Position numbers and translations under genes: made by a program. The notes below the pieces were generated by a model. The model did not search any database. It was not told where the DNA came from and was given only the letters and a program-made list of their open reading frames with translations. Shown here in pieces: positions 43,578-53,029 of a DNA stretch of 64,000 nt. Every line of letters starts with the position of its first letter. The stretch's first letter is position 1. Where the stretch lies: positions 79,745-143,744 of the forward strand of contig NZ_NHSH01000076.1 of NCBI RefSeq assembly GCF_016653315.1, in the 5' to 3' direction. This DNA comes from Halochromatium roseum (lineage in GTDB: Bacteria > Pseudomonadota > Gammaproteobacteria > Chromatiales > Chromatiaceae).

Positions 43578-44572
43578 TCTCTTCGACCGACCCGACCACG
43601 GCGAATCCGATCTACTTCCACGATTACCATCCGACCCCTTCGGACCTACGTGCCGAGGTGCTGGCCGGGCTTGCACAGCCCCGCAAGCAGCTCTCGCCAA
43701 AGCTGTTCTACGACGCCGAGGGGTCGAAGCTGTTCGACGCCATCTGCGAGCTGCCAGAGTACTATCCGACCCGAACCGAGATCGCGATCCTGCGTGAGCA
43801 TGGCGCCGAGATGGCACGCCGGCTGGGTCGCGAGGCGCTCTTGGTCGAGCTTGGCAGCGGCAGCAGCCTCAAGATCCGGGTGTTGCTCGAGGCACTGCAG
43901 CCGGCGGTCTATATGCCGGTGGATATCTCCAGCGAGCATCTGCAGCGGTCGGCGCAAGCGCTTGCGGCGACCTTCCCGAAACTCGAGGTGCATGCGGTTT
44001 GCGCGGATTACTCGACACCGTTCGAGCTTCCGGTCGACGATCACTCGCATCCGCGCGCGGCCTTCTTCCCAGGCTCCTCGATTGGCAATTTCGAGCCCGC
44101 GGAGGCTGAGCAGCTGCTGCGTCGCGTGGGTACGATTCTCGGGCCTGAGGGCCGGCTGCTGATCGGCGTCGACCTGATCAAAGATCGCGCGCGGCTCGAG
44201 CGTGCCTACAATGATGCGGCGGGCGTGACCGCGGCGTTCAACATGAACCTGCTCAGCCGCATCAACCGCGAACTTGATGGTAAATTCGATCTTGCCCGGT
44301 TTCGGCACGAGGCCTTTTTCAATGCCGAACAGGGACGCATTGAGATGCACCTGCTCAGCACCTGTGACCAAGATGTCGATGTGGCTGGCGAGACCTTCAG
44401 CTTTCGCGAAGGCGAGACCATCCACACCGAATGCTCACACAAGTACAGCGTGGAAGGTTTCCACGCCTTGGCCGGCCGAGCTGGCTTCCAGCCCGAGCAG
44501 GTCTGGACCGATCCCAAGCAGCTCTTCAGCGTCCATTGCCTCGTCCATCGGGGCACACTCGCGACGGAATAA
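43574..44572 (+). CDS. egtD: EgtD, histidine N-alpha-methyltransferase
   Basis: The 332-residue SAM-dependent enzyme makes hercynine (trimethylhistidine), the EgtB substrate. Motifs are [15 protein letters not shown] (histidine-binding region), [16 protein letters not shown] (SAM loop), [26 protein letters not shown] and IGVDLIKD. The ATG overlaps the egtB stop. The longer frame upstream is out-of-frame egtB sequence. EgtB and EgtD without EgtA/C/E suggest the shortened EgtB route, but the sulfur donor cannot be read from sequence. Confidence 0.95.
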   Translation: MISSTDPTTANPIYFHDYHPTPSDLRAEVLAGLAQPRKQLSPKLFYDAEGSKLFDAICELPEYYPTRTEIAILREHGAEMARRLGREALLVELGSGSSLKIRVLLEALQPAVYMPVDISSEHLQRSAQALAATFPKLEVHAVCADYSTPFELPVDDHSHPRAAFFPGSSIGNFEPAEAEQLLRRVGTILGPEGRLLIGVDLIKDRARLERAYNDAAGVTAAFNMNLLSRINRELDGKFDLARFRHEAFFNAEQGRIEMHLLSTCDQDVDVAGETFSFREGETIHTECSHKYSVEGFHALAGRAGFQPEQVWTDPKQLFSVHCLVHRGTLATE

Positions 44573-44583
44573 CGAGACAGCCA

Positions 44584-46050
44584 TTGAAGTACCAGGATCT
44601 GCGCGATTTCATCGACCAGCTTGAGGGTCGGGGCGAGCTTAAACGCATCCGCATTGAGGTCGACCCTTACCTCGAGGCCACCGAGATCTGCGACCGCACC
44701 TTGCGTGCTGGCGGTCCAGCACTGCTGTTCGAGCGCCCAAAAGGTTCCCGGGTGCCGCTGCTCGGCAACCTCTTCGGTACGCCACAGCGGGTCGCGCTCG
44801 GCATGGGGGAGGAGTCGGTCCAGGCCTTGCGCGAGGTCGGTAAATTGCTCGCCTTTCTCAAGGAGCCAGACCCGCCAAAGGGGATGAAGGAGGCCTGGCG
44901 GACCTTACCGATCTTCAAGAAGGTGCTGGACATGGCTCCGAAGGTGCGCCGCAATGCGCCCTGCCATGAGCAGATCTTCGAGGGCGACCAGGTTGACCTC
45001 GGGCGCTTTCCGATCCAGCACTGCTGGCCTGGCGATGCCGCACCACTGATCACCTGGGGACTGGTGGTCACCCGCGGCCCGGAGAAATCGCGGCAGAACC
45101 TCGGCATCTATCGGATGCAGGTGCTCGGCCGCAACCGGGTCATCATGCGCTGGCTTGCACATCGTGGTGGCGCGCTCGATTTCCGCGACTGGCAGCGCGC
45201 GCACCCGGGCAAGCCGTTTCCGATTGCGGTTGCACTGGGCGCCGATCCGGCCACCATCCTCGGCGCTGTCACGCCGGTGCCAGACAGCCTTTCTGAGTAT
45301 GCCTTTGCCGGTCTGCTGCGCGGGAGTCGCACCGAGCTTGCAGCCTGTATCGGCTCCGATCTGCAGGTGCCGGCGACCGCCGAGATCGTCCTCGAGGGCC
45401 ATCTCCATCCGAATGACATGGCGCCCGAAGGGCCATTCGGCGACCACACCGGCTACTACAACGAGGTCGACGACTTCCCGGTCTTCACCATCGATCGCAT
45501 CACCCAGCGCAAGCAGCCGATCTACCACAGCACCTACACCGGACGGCCGCCGGATGAGCCCGCGATCCTCGGCGTTGCGCTGAACGAGGTCTTCGTGCCG
45601 ATCCTACAGAAGCAGTTCCCGGAGATCGCTGACTTCTATCTCCCGCCCGAGGGCTGCTCCTATCGGCTCGCGGTGGTGGCGATGAAGAAGCAGTACCCCG
45701 GTCATGCGAAACGCGTGATGCTCGGCGTCTGGTCTTTCCTGCGCCAGTTCATGTACACAAAGTTCGTGATCGTGATCGATGACGATGTCAACGCACGCGA
45801 CTGGAAAGACGTGATTTGGGCCATGACCACGCGGATGGACCCAGCGCGCGATACGGTGATGATCGAGAACACGCCGATCGACTATCTCGACTTCGCTTCA
45901 CCGGTCTCCGGGCTCGGCTCCAAGATTGGTTTTGACGCCACCAGCAAATGGCCGGGTGAGACGACGCGCGAATGGGGACAGCCGATCCGGATGGATGCGG
46001 AGGTCAAGGCACGGGTCGACGAGCTCTGGCCGCGACTGGGTATCACTTAA
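44584..46050 (+). CDS. ubiD: UbiD, 3-octaprenyl-4-hydroxybenzoate decarboxylase
   Basis: The 488-residue prenyl-FMN-dependent decarboxylase of ubiquinone synthesis starts [21 protein letters not shown], as E. coli UbiD. Other blocks are [31 protein letters not shown] [22 protein letters not shown] and [23 protein letters not shown]. The start is a TTG at 44584, 11 bp after egtD; the longer frame upstream is out-of-frame egtD sequence. The cofactor gene ubiX is not in the window. Confidence 0.95.
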   Translation: MKYQDLRDFIDQLEGRGELKRIRIEVDPYLEATEICDRTLRAGGPALLFERPKGSRVPLLGNLFGTPQRVALGMGEESVQALREVGKLLAFLKEPDPPKGMKEAWRTLPIFKKVLDMAPKVRRNAPCHEQIFEGDQVDLGRFPIQHCWPGDAAPLITWGLVVTRGPEKSRQNLGIYRMQVLGRNRVIMRWLAHRGGALDFRDWQRAHPGKPFPIAVALGADPATILGAVTPVPDSLSEYAFAGLLRGSRTELAACIGSDLQVPATAEIVLEGHLHPNDMAPEGPFGDHTGYYNEVDDFPVFTIDRITQRKQPIYHSTYTGRPPDEPAILGVALNEVFVPILQKQFPEIADFYLPPEGCSYRLAVVAMKKQYPGHAKRVMLGVWSFLRQFMYTKFVIVIDDDVNARDWKDVIWAMTTRMDPARDTVMIENTPIDYLDFASPVSGLGSKIGFDATSKWPGETTREWGQPIRMDAEVKARVDELWPRLGIT

Positions 46051-46053
46051 AGG

Positions 46054-46126
46054 CCGCCTCCGCCCCTTGCGTCTGCCATGGCATCAGCGCTGGTGACGGA
46101 CGCTCCTCGATCCGGGGCGGAGGCGG
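46054..46126. terminator. Long-armed inverted repeat after ubiD
   Basis: A 13-bp perfect inverted repeat, CCGCCTCCGCCCC (46054-46066) and GGGGCGGAGGCGG (46114-46126), encloses a 47-bp loop between the convergent ubiD and RRM genes. It could be a bidirectional terminator; the long loop and lack of a T-run are unusual. Confidence 0.5.
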
Positions 46127-46148
46127 ACCCGTGCTGAGACCCCTGTGC

Positions 46149-46415
46149 TTAGTAACGCTGTTGGGCTCGTTCAGTGCGTGGTTTGGCCTCGTTAACAGTC
46201 AGCTTGCGGCCGTCCTGCATGGTGTCGTTTAGTGCTTGGATCGCATCTTCGGCCTCGGCTTTGCTCGGCATGTCGACAAAGCCAAAACCCTTCGATTGTC
46301 CAGAGAACTTGTCCTTGATCACATCGGCACTGGCGACCTCGCCGAACTCGCTGAACATCGCTCTCAAGGCGTCATCATTGACCGAGTACTTTAGGTTACC
46401 TACGTAGATCCTCAT
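46149..46415 (-). CDS. Single-RRM RNA-binding protein
   Basis: The 88-residue protein is one RNA-recognition motif: RNP2 IYVGNL (3-8) and RNP1 KGFGFVDM (42-49), with a short Arg-rich tail. Such proteins in cyanobacteria and proteobacteria are often cold-induced and bind single-stranded RNA. The 193-bp gap upstream to the next gene holds nothing I can support. Confidence 0.93.
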   Translation of the reverse strand: MRIYVGNLKYSVNDDALRAMFSEFGEVASADVIKDKFSGQSKGFGFVDMPSKAEAEDAIQALNDTMQDGRKLTVNEAKPRTERAQQRY

Positions 46416-46608
46416 CGCTCACTCTCGCAACGGACGTGCATTGAGCACGCGCACACCATCGGTCGATCAACGCACAACTCGAACGATAGCGATACGGCAG
46501 GCTGTGCCGTATGGGGTTGGGAGTGCTGCCGGTCTGGCGCATCCCCCGTGCTGATCTGGCGCATTGCTGTTGGCCTAGCGTCAGTGTCTACGATGCGCTT
46601 GGCCGGCG

Positions 46609-47916
46609 TCAATCGCGCCTGGCTAACTGAAAGCCCGCGCCCTCGATGGCATGCTCAAGGGTCTCGGTCTCGACGAAACCGCCACGAATCACCACCTGGC
46701 CGGTGGCGAGATCCGGCGACGCCTCATGCACCTGCTCGAGTGATTCCAGCGCGTTCTTGACGGTCGCGACGCAGTGTCCGCAGGTCATGCCCTTCACCTC
46801 GAGGATCAGCGCATCTCGGCCCGGCTGGGCAGCGAGATCCTGCTGTGAGCCCGCATTCGCGCCGCTATCGAGGCCCTGCAAGGTTGCCAGCCGCGCTTTG
46901 GCCTGGGTTTGCGCCCGATACTGGCGTAAGCCGAGCATCGCCATCAATGCCAGCAGTAGGAGCGCCGACAGCACGGGCAGCCAGCCCTGCTGATGCTCGT
47001 GGGCAAGCGTTTGCACCGGTACGGCCGTCAGCAGTTGGTCGAAGACCAGGCCGAAACCGAGGCTCATGACCACCACGGTTCCTAGATACACCGACAGGAC
47101 TCTGGCGCCGAGTGTGCGGTACACGGCGCCGATTGTCGCTAGGTTGGTTGCCGGTCCAGCCATCAGGAATACCAGCGCTGAGCCCGCCGGTAAACCGGCC
47201 GCGATTAAGGAGGCGGCGATCGGGACTGATGCGGTGGTGCAGACGTAGAGGGGCAGGGCGATGGCCAGCATCACAAGCATGCCGAGCATACCGTCGGCCC
47301 AGGGGCGGTCGGCGAAGAAGTCGACGGGGGTCAGTGTCGTGACCAAGGCGGCTGCAACCACGCCAATGACGAGCCAGGTATTGATGGCGCCGAGCAGATC
47401 AAACACCGCGTAGCGCACCGCCTCGGTGATCCGCGCGAGCGCTCCGCGCGGGCGTTCATCATCAGGGTGGCCGAGACCGTCCTGTGCTTCATCACCCGGC
47501 GCTGCGGGTACCACCCGATTGACCAGGGCACCGCCGACGACGCCGGTCACGAAGGCAGCGACCAGTTTGAACAGTGCGAACGGCCAGCCGAGAAAGGCTG
47601 CGGTGACCAGGATGGAATCGACCCCGGTCTGTGGCGTGCTAATCATAAAGGAGGTTGCCGCGCCAGGCGAAGCACCCTGGCGCCGCAAGCCGAGCGCGGT
47701 CGGGATCACCCCACAGGAGCAGAGCGGTAGTGGAACGCCGACCAACGAGGCCCGCACCACACTGCCGAGATCAGGCCGGCTCAGGCCGCGCCGGATGACC
47801 GCGGATGGCACATAGGCATGGATCAGCCCAGCGATGAGCAGACCGACCAAGAGCGACGGCGCAAGCTCGAGCAGAATGCCCCAGAGAGCGGTCGGAAAGG
47901 CGGTGACGATATCCAT
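46609..47916 (-). CDS. SO_0444-type Cu/Zn efflux permease with C-terminal HMA domain
   Basis: The 435-residue protein has an N-terminal DUF318-type permease (about 8-325, eight or so helices; VPLPLCSCGVIPTALGLRRQGASPGAATSFMISTPQTG near 60-97) and a C-terminal heavy-metal-associated domain (about 370-435) with GMTCGHC. This arrangement matches the SO_0444 family of Cu/Zn efflux transporters. No regulator or other metal gene is adjacent. Confidence 0.88.
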   Translation of the reverse strand: MDIVTAFPTALWGILLELAPSLLVGLLIAGLIHAYVPSAVIRRGLSRPDLGSVVRASLVGVPLPLCSCGVIPTALGLRRQGASPGAATSFMISTPQTGVDSILVTAAFLGWPFALFKLVAAFVTGVVGGALVNRVVPAAPGDEAQDGLGHPDDERPRGALARITEAVRYAVFDLLGAINTWLVIGVVAAALVTTLTPVDFFADRPWADGMLGMLVMLAIALPLYVCTTASVPIAASLIAAGLPAGSALVFLMAGPATNLATIGAVYRTLGARVLSVYLGTVVVMSLGFGLVFDQLLTAVPVQTLAHEHQQGWLPVLSALLLLALMAMLGLRQYRAQTQAKARLATLQGLDSGANAGSQQDLAAQPGRDALILEVKGMTCGHCVATVKNALESLEQVHEASPDLATGQVVIRGGFVETETLEHAIEGAGFQLARRD

Positions 47917-48026
47917 GAGCAGGGCCGTGTTGAGGTTCAGTCAGTGCCGATGGCGCTGGATTGGTCAAGGTGGGCGCTCGACTCCAGCGAACGAGCAGCA
48001 GCGCAGCCGGCTGACGCGGGTTTAAC

Positions 48027-48052
48027 TGAGGCGGGTTTGCATGCCCGCCTCA
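48027..48052. terminator. Hairpin downstream of glycine-zipper gene
   Basis: TGAGGCGGG (48027-48035) and CCCGCCTCA (48044-48052) form a perfect 9-bp stem with an 8-nt loop, 12 bp after the glycine-zipper gene on the minus strand. There is no T-run. Confidence 0.6.
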
Positions 48053-48064
48053 ACCGATGCGGTG

Positions 48065-48292
48065 CTAGTCGATGTTGCCTTTTGCGTGCTGATCGACCAG
48101 GAAGCCACCTAGGGCGCCAGCGCCGGCGCCAATCAGCGCCCCAGCCCCCGCATTGGCGCTCAAAGAGCCGATAAGGGCGCCGCCGGCTGCGCCCATGAGC
48201 GCGCCGCTACCGGCGCGCTCACCGGTGGTTGTTCCGCAGGCCGAGATCAGCAACAAGCTTGAAGCCATCACCGGCAAGAACATCATTTTCAT
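48065..48292 (-). CDS. Glycine-zipper lipoprotein
   Basis: The 75-residue protein has a lipobox LISAC (cysteine near 19) and a YMGG/Gly-zipper region (GALMGAAGGALIGSLSANAGAGALIGAGAGALGG, about 30-63) that forms tightly packed membrane helices. It is an outer-membrane lipoprotein of the SmpA/17-kDa-like type in appearance; the function is unknown. The next gene on the strand (48371-48769) is 78 bp upstream. Confidence 0.85.
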   Translation of the reverse strand: MKMMFLPVMASSLLLISACGTTTGERAGSGALMGAAGGALIGSLSANAGAGALIGAGAGALGGFLVDQHAKGNID

Positions 48293-48370
48293 CGTTTAGA
48301 CTCCTGGAAAAGGGTGTGTTGCGGCCATCGCAGGCAAATCCCCTGGGACGCATGCAGACCGGAAGACAAA

Positions 48371-48769
48371 TTAACGGCATGGATATTCTGCGGCTAGCGC
48401 TCGCACGAGCCCGACCACAGGTTGTTCATCCATCAGGGATTTGTCGTCTTTGTTAGCTTTTGCCCATGCCAAGAAGGCGCGCCGACCATCAGCGATGGTG
48501 GCGTCCTTTGGATAGCAGATCAGCCGTTTCAGATTCTTTCTATCGGACACTGCATCGTGGTACTGAACCGTCGCTTCGATGAAGGCGCGGCAGGCAAAGC
48601 TTGCAACTAGGTATTCGGCCGCATCGCTTGGGGTCGCGCAGACCTGATAGAGATCGTCTGTGGTATCGAAGTTGAAATCTTCGTCCGCGACAGGCGCGGC
48701 CTGAACCGACAGGCTCAAGCCTACTGCTGCTGCGACGCCGATGCCGGCGGCTAGGAACGTCTTCATCAA
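48371..48769 (-). CDS. Rap1a/Tai-family exported protein
   Basis: The 132-residue protein has a signal peptide (1-25, SVQA/APV) and the Rap1a pattern: DLYQVCATP, AAEYLVASFACRAFIEATVQYHDAVSDRKNLKRLICYP and PVVGLVRALAAEYPC. Cys residues probably form disulfides. Rap1a/Tai proteins act as immunity proteins for T6SS effectors in some bacteria, but no effector or T6SS gene is nearby, so this may have another role. Confidence 0.8.
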   Translation of the reverse strand: MMKTFLAAGIGVAAAVGLSLSVQAAPVADEDFNFDTTDDLYQVCATPSDAAEYLVASFACRAFIEATVQYHDAVSDRKNLKRLICYPKDATIADGRRAFLAWAKANKDDKSLMDEQPVVGLVRALAAEYPCR

Positions 48770-48986
48770 TCCAGTCCTCAGTGAGCGAATTCAACCAGTG
48801 GTATCGACATCTGACCGAAGCGAGCTTCTGCCGACGTCGCGAGCATGTTGCGCGCCATCGAAGGCGGATCGCAACCCTGGGGCCAATTCTACCAGCGCGA
48901 TCGTGACAATTACTGCAGCCATTTCGGCGCCGGCAGCAGCGGCGATCGAGCAAGAGGCAAGGAGGCTGCAGTTAGACAGCCCCGCC

Positions 48987-49841
48987 CTAGAAGCAGGGGG
49001 CTAAGCCTTGGGCCAGGTCCGGATAGCGCAGGTGGACCCCGAGTTCCTCGAGCAGACGCTGGTTGCTCAGGCGCCGCGATTCTTTCAGGTACGAGAGCAT
49101 TCCGGCTGAGACTTGGCCGTCCGCTTCGGCCAGCGGGATCTGCGGCGGCTGGGGTAGGCCGGCCGCATCGGCCACCTGGCAGAAGTAATCGGTCATGGTA
49201 CTCGGGTGTCCGTCGCAGACGTTGTAGACCGCCCCAGATGGCGCCCGCTCCATCGCGGCGATGCAGATCTCGATCAGATCCTCGGCATGGATGCGATTCG
49301 ACCAGGGCGCCTCATCGGCCTTCACCACCGGCTGAGCACTACGGATGCGCGCCAGCGGCAGCCGATCGCAGGCGTAGATGCCGGCCACGCGCAGGATCAC
49401 CAGCTCGGCGCCGCTCTCGCGGCTCCACTGGCGCAGGCGCTGCTCCGCATCCCAACGGCGCAACGAGCGTGACGCGGTCGGTCGTGGCTGCCAGGCCTCG
49501 TCCACCCAGGCCCCCTCGCAATCGCCATAGACGCCGGTGGTGCCGATATACACCAGTCGGCGCGGATGCCCGTAGTGCTCAAAGGCCTCGATGAGGTGCG
49601 CCGTCAGCGGGTCATCGTCACCCTCGCTCGGCGGCGGCGCGAGATGAAAGAGCTGCTTTCCCGCGGGCTCGAGCGAGGCCAAGTCGTCTCTCGAGAGATC
49701 GAGCTGCAGGACCCGCGCGCCGGCCGCCTCGACTTCCATAGCGGTCTGCGCGCTGCGCACAACGCCGACAACCGGCTCCCCTCGCTGCCGATAGCGCTTG
49801 GCGAGCGCCTGCCCGATATAGCCGCAGCCCAGTATGATCAT
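48987..49841 (-). CDS. YeeZ-like NAD-dependent epimerase/dehydratase (SDR)
   Basis: The 284-residue extended SDR-like protein has ILGCGYIGQALA (Rossmann loop, near the N-terminus), YIGTTGVYGDCEGAWVDE (near 97-114) and a Tyr without the usual Lys three residues on. SRSLRRWDAEQRL is typical of the YeeZ/SDR75 group. The substrate is unknown. It is divergent from the AscD-like reductase. Confidence 0.82.
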   Translation of the reverse strand: MIILGCGYIGQALAKRYRQRGEPVVGVVRSAQTAMEVEAAGARVLQLDLSRDDLASLEPAGKQLFHLAPPPSEGDDDPLTAHLIEAFEHYGHPRRLVYIGTTGVYGDCEGAWVDEAWQPRPTASRSLRRWDAEQRLRQWSRESGAELVILRVAGIYACDRLPLARIRSAQPVVKADEAPWSNRIHAEDLIEICIAAMERAPSGAVYNVCDGHPSTMTDYFCQVADAAGLPQPPQIPLAEADGQVSAGMLSYLKESRRLSNQRLLEELGVHLRYPDLAQGLAPCF

Positions 49842-49935
49842 TGCCTCTGCCCTCTTGGTCGCTTCGATTCCAGGTCATCATGCCCCAAGGTAAGGGTCAT
49901 CCCAACACCGCCAAGCCCTGGAGTACGAACGACCC

Positions 49936-50967
49936 ATGAGTGTCTCTGCGACGCGCTTCTCCGTGCGCACCGAGCCTGCTGGACATCAATTTGATGTCGC
50001 GCCTGACCAGACCATTCTCGAAGCCGCGTTGGCGCAGCGCATTGGGCTGCCTTATGGCTGTCGGCAGGGCACCTGCGGCAGCTGCAGCGCGCAGCTGCTC
50101 GCCGGTCAGGTCCAGTATCCGAACGGCAAGGCCGAGGCGCTCGAAGGGCAACCAGCGGATGCCTGCCTGACCTGTCAGGCAGTGCCGACCTCGGACCTGG
50201 TGCTGCGCGTCGCCGAACTCGAGCGCCTGAGCGATATCGAGGTCCGCACGCTGCCCTGTCGGCTGGCCGAGAAAACGCGCCTCAATCATGATGTGATGCG
50301 CTTGCGCCTGAAGCTGCCGGAAGGCCAACGGCTGGCCTTCGTCGCGGGCCAGTATCTTGAGTTCATGCTGCGCGACGGCGCCCGGCGTGCCTATTCGATC
50401 GCCAATCCGCCGCACGATGATGAGCTGCTCGAGCTGCATGTGCGTCGGGTGCCGAGAGGGCGCTTCAGCGACGAGGTCTTTGAGCAGATGCAAGAGCGCT
50501 GCATCTTGCGCATCCGCGGCCCGCTGGGGACCTTCGTGCTGCGCGAGGATACTGAGCGGCCGATCTTGATGGTAGGCGGCGGTACCGGCTTCGCGCCGCT
50601 CAAGGCGATGCTCGAGCATGCCTTTCATCGCGGTATCGAGCGACCGATTCACCTGTATTGGGGGGTGCGCTCGCAGCGCGATCTGTACCTGCCGGAGCTG
50701 CCGGCAGCCTGGGCCGAGGCACATCCGAATTTTCGCTGGGTGCCGGTGCTCTCAGAGCCTGATCCCGACTGGACCGGGCGCAGCGGTTGGGTGCATGAAG
50801 CCGTGCTCGAGGATCATCCTGCGCTGACCGACTTCGATTGCTATCTCAGCGGGCCGCCGGCGATGGTTGAGGCCGGTCGCAGCGCCTTCGAGGCCGCCGG
50901 CGTGGCGATCGAGCATCTGTTCTCGGATGCCTTCGAGTATGCGGCCGACAGCCGCCGGGCCGATTGA
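49936..50967 (+). CDS. Ferredoxin-type reductase (CDP-6-deoxy-delta-3,4-glucoseen reductase-like)
   Basis: The 343-residue electron-transfer protein has an N-terminal plant-type [2Fe-2S] domain (YGCRQGTCGSCSAQLLAG and a fourth Cys in CLTCQA, about 41-80), an FAD domain with RRAYSIANPP near 152, and an NAD domain with GGGTGFAPLKAML near 215. It resembles AscD/RfbI-type reductases and flavin reductases, often annotated so in gammaproteobacteria near ubiD. Here ubiD is 4 kb away. It is convergent with hemD. Confidence 0.88.
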   Translation: MSVSATRFSVRTEPAGHQFDVAPDQTILEAALAQRIGLPYGCRQGTCGSCSAQLLAGQVQYPNGKAEALEGQPADACLTCQAVPTSDLVLRVAELERLSDIEVRTLPCRLAEKTRLNHDVMRLRLKLPEGQRLAFVAGQYLEFMLRDGARRAYSIANPPHDDELLELHVRRVPRGRFSDEVFEQMQERCILRIRGPLGTFVLREDTERPILMVGGGTGFAPLKAMLEHAFHRGIERPIHLYWGVRSQRDLYLPELPAAWAEAHPNFRWVPVLSEPDPDWTGRSGWVHEAVLEDHPALTDFDCYLSGPPAMVEAGRSAFEAAGVAIEHLFSDAFEYAADSRRAD

Positions 50968-51009
50968 TCCCAGCGCCCGGGGCCGTCGGTTTAGGCTCGG
51001 CTCATCGCC

Positions 51010-51810
51010 TCATCGGCTCATCGCCAATCGGCAGAGCGCGTCGATGAGGCCTTCGTCACTCGTCTCCTCGGCGACCGCGACTCGGCGGAAGCCGAGCTGC
51101 ATCGCGGTTGCGCCGCCGCGGTCGCTGATCACCACTAAGGGCGTCGACAACAGCCAGGCCTGATGCGCGCTGCCGATCAGCTGCAAGAGATTGTGCAGCA
51201 CCTCGTCGCTGGTCGCGGTGATGAAGCCGACCCGCGCTTGCCAAGCCGACAGCTCGGCGCTGACATCGACATCTGGCAGGCTGCGCCGATAGACCTCGGC
51301 AAAGGCCACCTCGGCCCCGCGCGCGCGCAGGGTCTCGCCCAGCAGTGGACGTCCGCCCTCGCCACGCACGATCAGGACGCGCTTGCCGGCAACTTGGGTC
51401 AGCGCCGGCAAGGCCAGTAGGGCCTCGCTATCGAAGCCGCGCGCTGGGACCAGATCTGGTTCCAGGCCTTGCTCGCGTAGGGCCGCCGCAGTGGCGCGAC
51501 CAACGGCGCCGAGCAGGGGTCGGCGAGCCGGTTCTGAATCCGGCCCTGAATGCAGCCCTGAATGCAGTCCAGTCGGGGACAGCTTCATTCCATACTCGAC
51601 TGCGTTACGGCTGACAAACAGCATCAGGTCCCAGGGCTCGGCCAGAAGCTGGCGCGCTCGCTCGGGAGACTCAGTGGCGCGAATCTCCAAGGTTGGAAAC
51701 GCAATCGGCTCGCCGCCGGCCTCGCGGATCAGCTGGCAGAGGTGCTCGGCCTGGGCTGCAGGCCGCGTCACCAGGACCCCGCGCCCATTCAGCGGACAGG
51801 TCAGGTTCAT
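51010..51810 (-). CDS. hemD: HemD, uroporphyrinogen-III synthase
   Basis: The 266-residue enzyme closes hydroxymethylbilane to uroporphyrinogen III. Family blocks are [18 protein letters not shown] at the N-terminus, VSRNAVEY near 66, [27 protein letters not shown] near 140 and [13 protein letters not shown] near 197. A repeat-derived loop (near 76-90) contains two copies of a 12-bp unit (51544-51555, 51556-51567). It overlaps hemC by 4 bp. Confidence 0.93.
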   Translation of the reverse strand: MNLTCPLNGRGVLVTRPAAQAEHLCQLIREAGGEPIAFPTLEIRATESPERARQLLAEPWDLMLFVSRNAVEYGMKLSPTGLHSGLHSGPDSEPARRPLLGAVGRATAAALREQGLEPDLVPARGFDSEALLALPALTQVAGKRVLIVRGEGGRPLLGETLRARGAEVAFAEVYRRSLPDVDVSAELSAWQARVGFITATSDEVLHNLLQLIGSAHQAWLLSTPLVVISDRGGATAMQLGFRRVAVAEETSDEGLIDALCRLAMSR

Positions 51811-52781
51811 GGCTGTGAGGCAGACTCCGACGATTGGCCTGCCGCCGGATCAGCCGGCTCATGCGCGAGCGCAGCCAACACCTTATCGGCGCCCTGGGCC
51901 AGCAATGCCTCGCCGACCTCGCGACCCATGCGCTTGGCATCGGCCACCGGGCCGCTGATCTCAGCACGCATGATCGTCGAGCCATCCGGCATCCCGACCA
52001 GCCCGCGCAGATACAGGCTGCCATCGCGATGCACCGCATGACCAGCAATCGGCACCTGACAGCCACCATTCAGATGCGCGTTCAACGCCCGTTCGGCCAA
52101 TACTTGCTCAGCGGTTGGCTGATGATGCAGCGGGGCAATCAGCGCATGCACGCGCTCATCGTCGGTGCGGCATTCGATCCCGATCGCGCCCTGGCCAATC
52201 GCCGGCAGGCTATCCTCGGGCGTGATGAATGAGCGGATGCGCTCACTGAACTCGAGCCGGATCAGGCCCGCCGCCGCCAAGATAATCGCGTCGTAGACGC
52301 CCTCGTCGAGCTTGCGCAGGCGGGTATTGACGTTGCCGCGCAGCGGCTCAATGCGCAGGTCTGGACGCCGCACCGCGAGCTGGCACTGGCGGCGCAGGCT
52401 GGAGGTGCCGACACAGGCCCCTTGCGGCAGCTCATCGAGCGCGGCGTACTTGTTCGAGACGAAGGCGTCGCGGGGGTCCTCGCGCTCCAGGATGCAGGCC
52501 AGATGCAGCCCATCGGGGAAGTCGACCGGCACATCCTTCATCGAATGCACGGCAATATCGGCATCGCCCGCAAGCATGCCCTGCTCCAGCTCTTTGACGA
52601 ACAACCCCTTGCCGCCGACCTTCGCCAGCGGCGCATCGAGGATCTTGTCGCCGCGGGTGGTCATGCCGATGATCTCCACCGTCAGCCCAGGGTGCAGGCG
52701 GCGCAGCGCGTCGGCAACATGCTCTGCCTGCCACATGGCGAGCGCGGATTTTCGGGTGGCAATGCGAATGGTCTCTGGCAT
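51807..52781 (-). CDS. hemC: HemC, hydroxymethylbilane synthase
   Basis: The 324-residue porphobilinogen deaminase has [21 protein letters not shown] at the N-terminus, [19 protein letters not shown] and [12 protein letters not shown] in the catalytic centre, and [12 protein letters not shown], whose Cys anchors the dipyrromethane cofactor. The C-terminus is slightly extended and Pro/Ala-rich. The pair hemC-hemD overlaps by 4 bp (ATGA). It is divergent from argH. Confidence 0.95.
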   Translation of the reverse strand: MPETIRIATRKSALAMWQAEHVADALRRLHPGLTVEIIGMTTRGDKILDAPLAKVGGKGLFVKELEQGMLAGDADIAVHSMKDVPVDFPDGLHLACILEREDPRDAFVSNKYAALDELPQGACVGTSSLRRQCQLAVRRPDLRIEPLRGNVNTRLRKLDEGVYDAIILAAAGLIRLEFSERIRSFITPEDSLPAIGQGAIGIECRTDDERVHALIAPLHHQPTAEQVLAERALNAHLNGGCQVPIAGHAVHRDGSLYLRGLVGMPDGSTIMRAEISGPVADAKRMGREVGEALLAQGADKVLAALAHEPADPAAGQSSESASQP

Positions 52782-52821
52782 GGAAGCGAATCCAGCTGGC
52801 TTGTTGGTCGTGATGAGTTGA

Positions 52822-52854
52822 GTCGACGGCTAGTCGACCGCTAGTCGACCCCTA
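52822..52854. repeat. 11-bp tandem repeat x3
   Basis: Three copies of GTCGACNGCTA (the third ends CCCTA) lie between the divergent hemC and argH. The rest of this 248-bp gap shows no promoter that I can define. Confidence 0.85.
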
Positions 52855-53029
52855 AAGGTAACCGAAATGCAACCTCGCCGACCTTGGCAGCGGTCAATCG
52901 GGGCGAAACGGGTTAGCTTAACCTGTCGACAGAGTCACAGACAGCGCTCGGCATCCATCTCAGGCTGTTGTCGAACCCTGATCTGTACTATGGTGGTGCT
53001 TTTGCAAGGCGCATGAGTAAGAACCCGCG

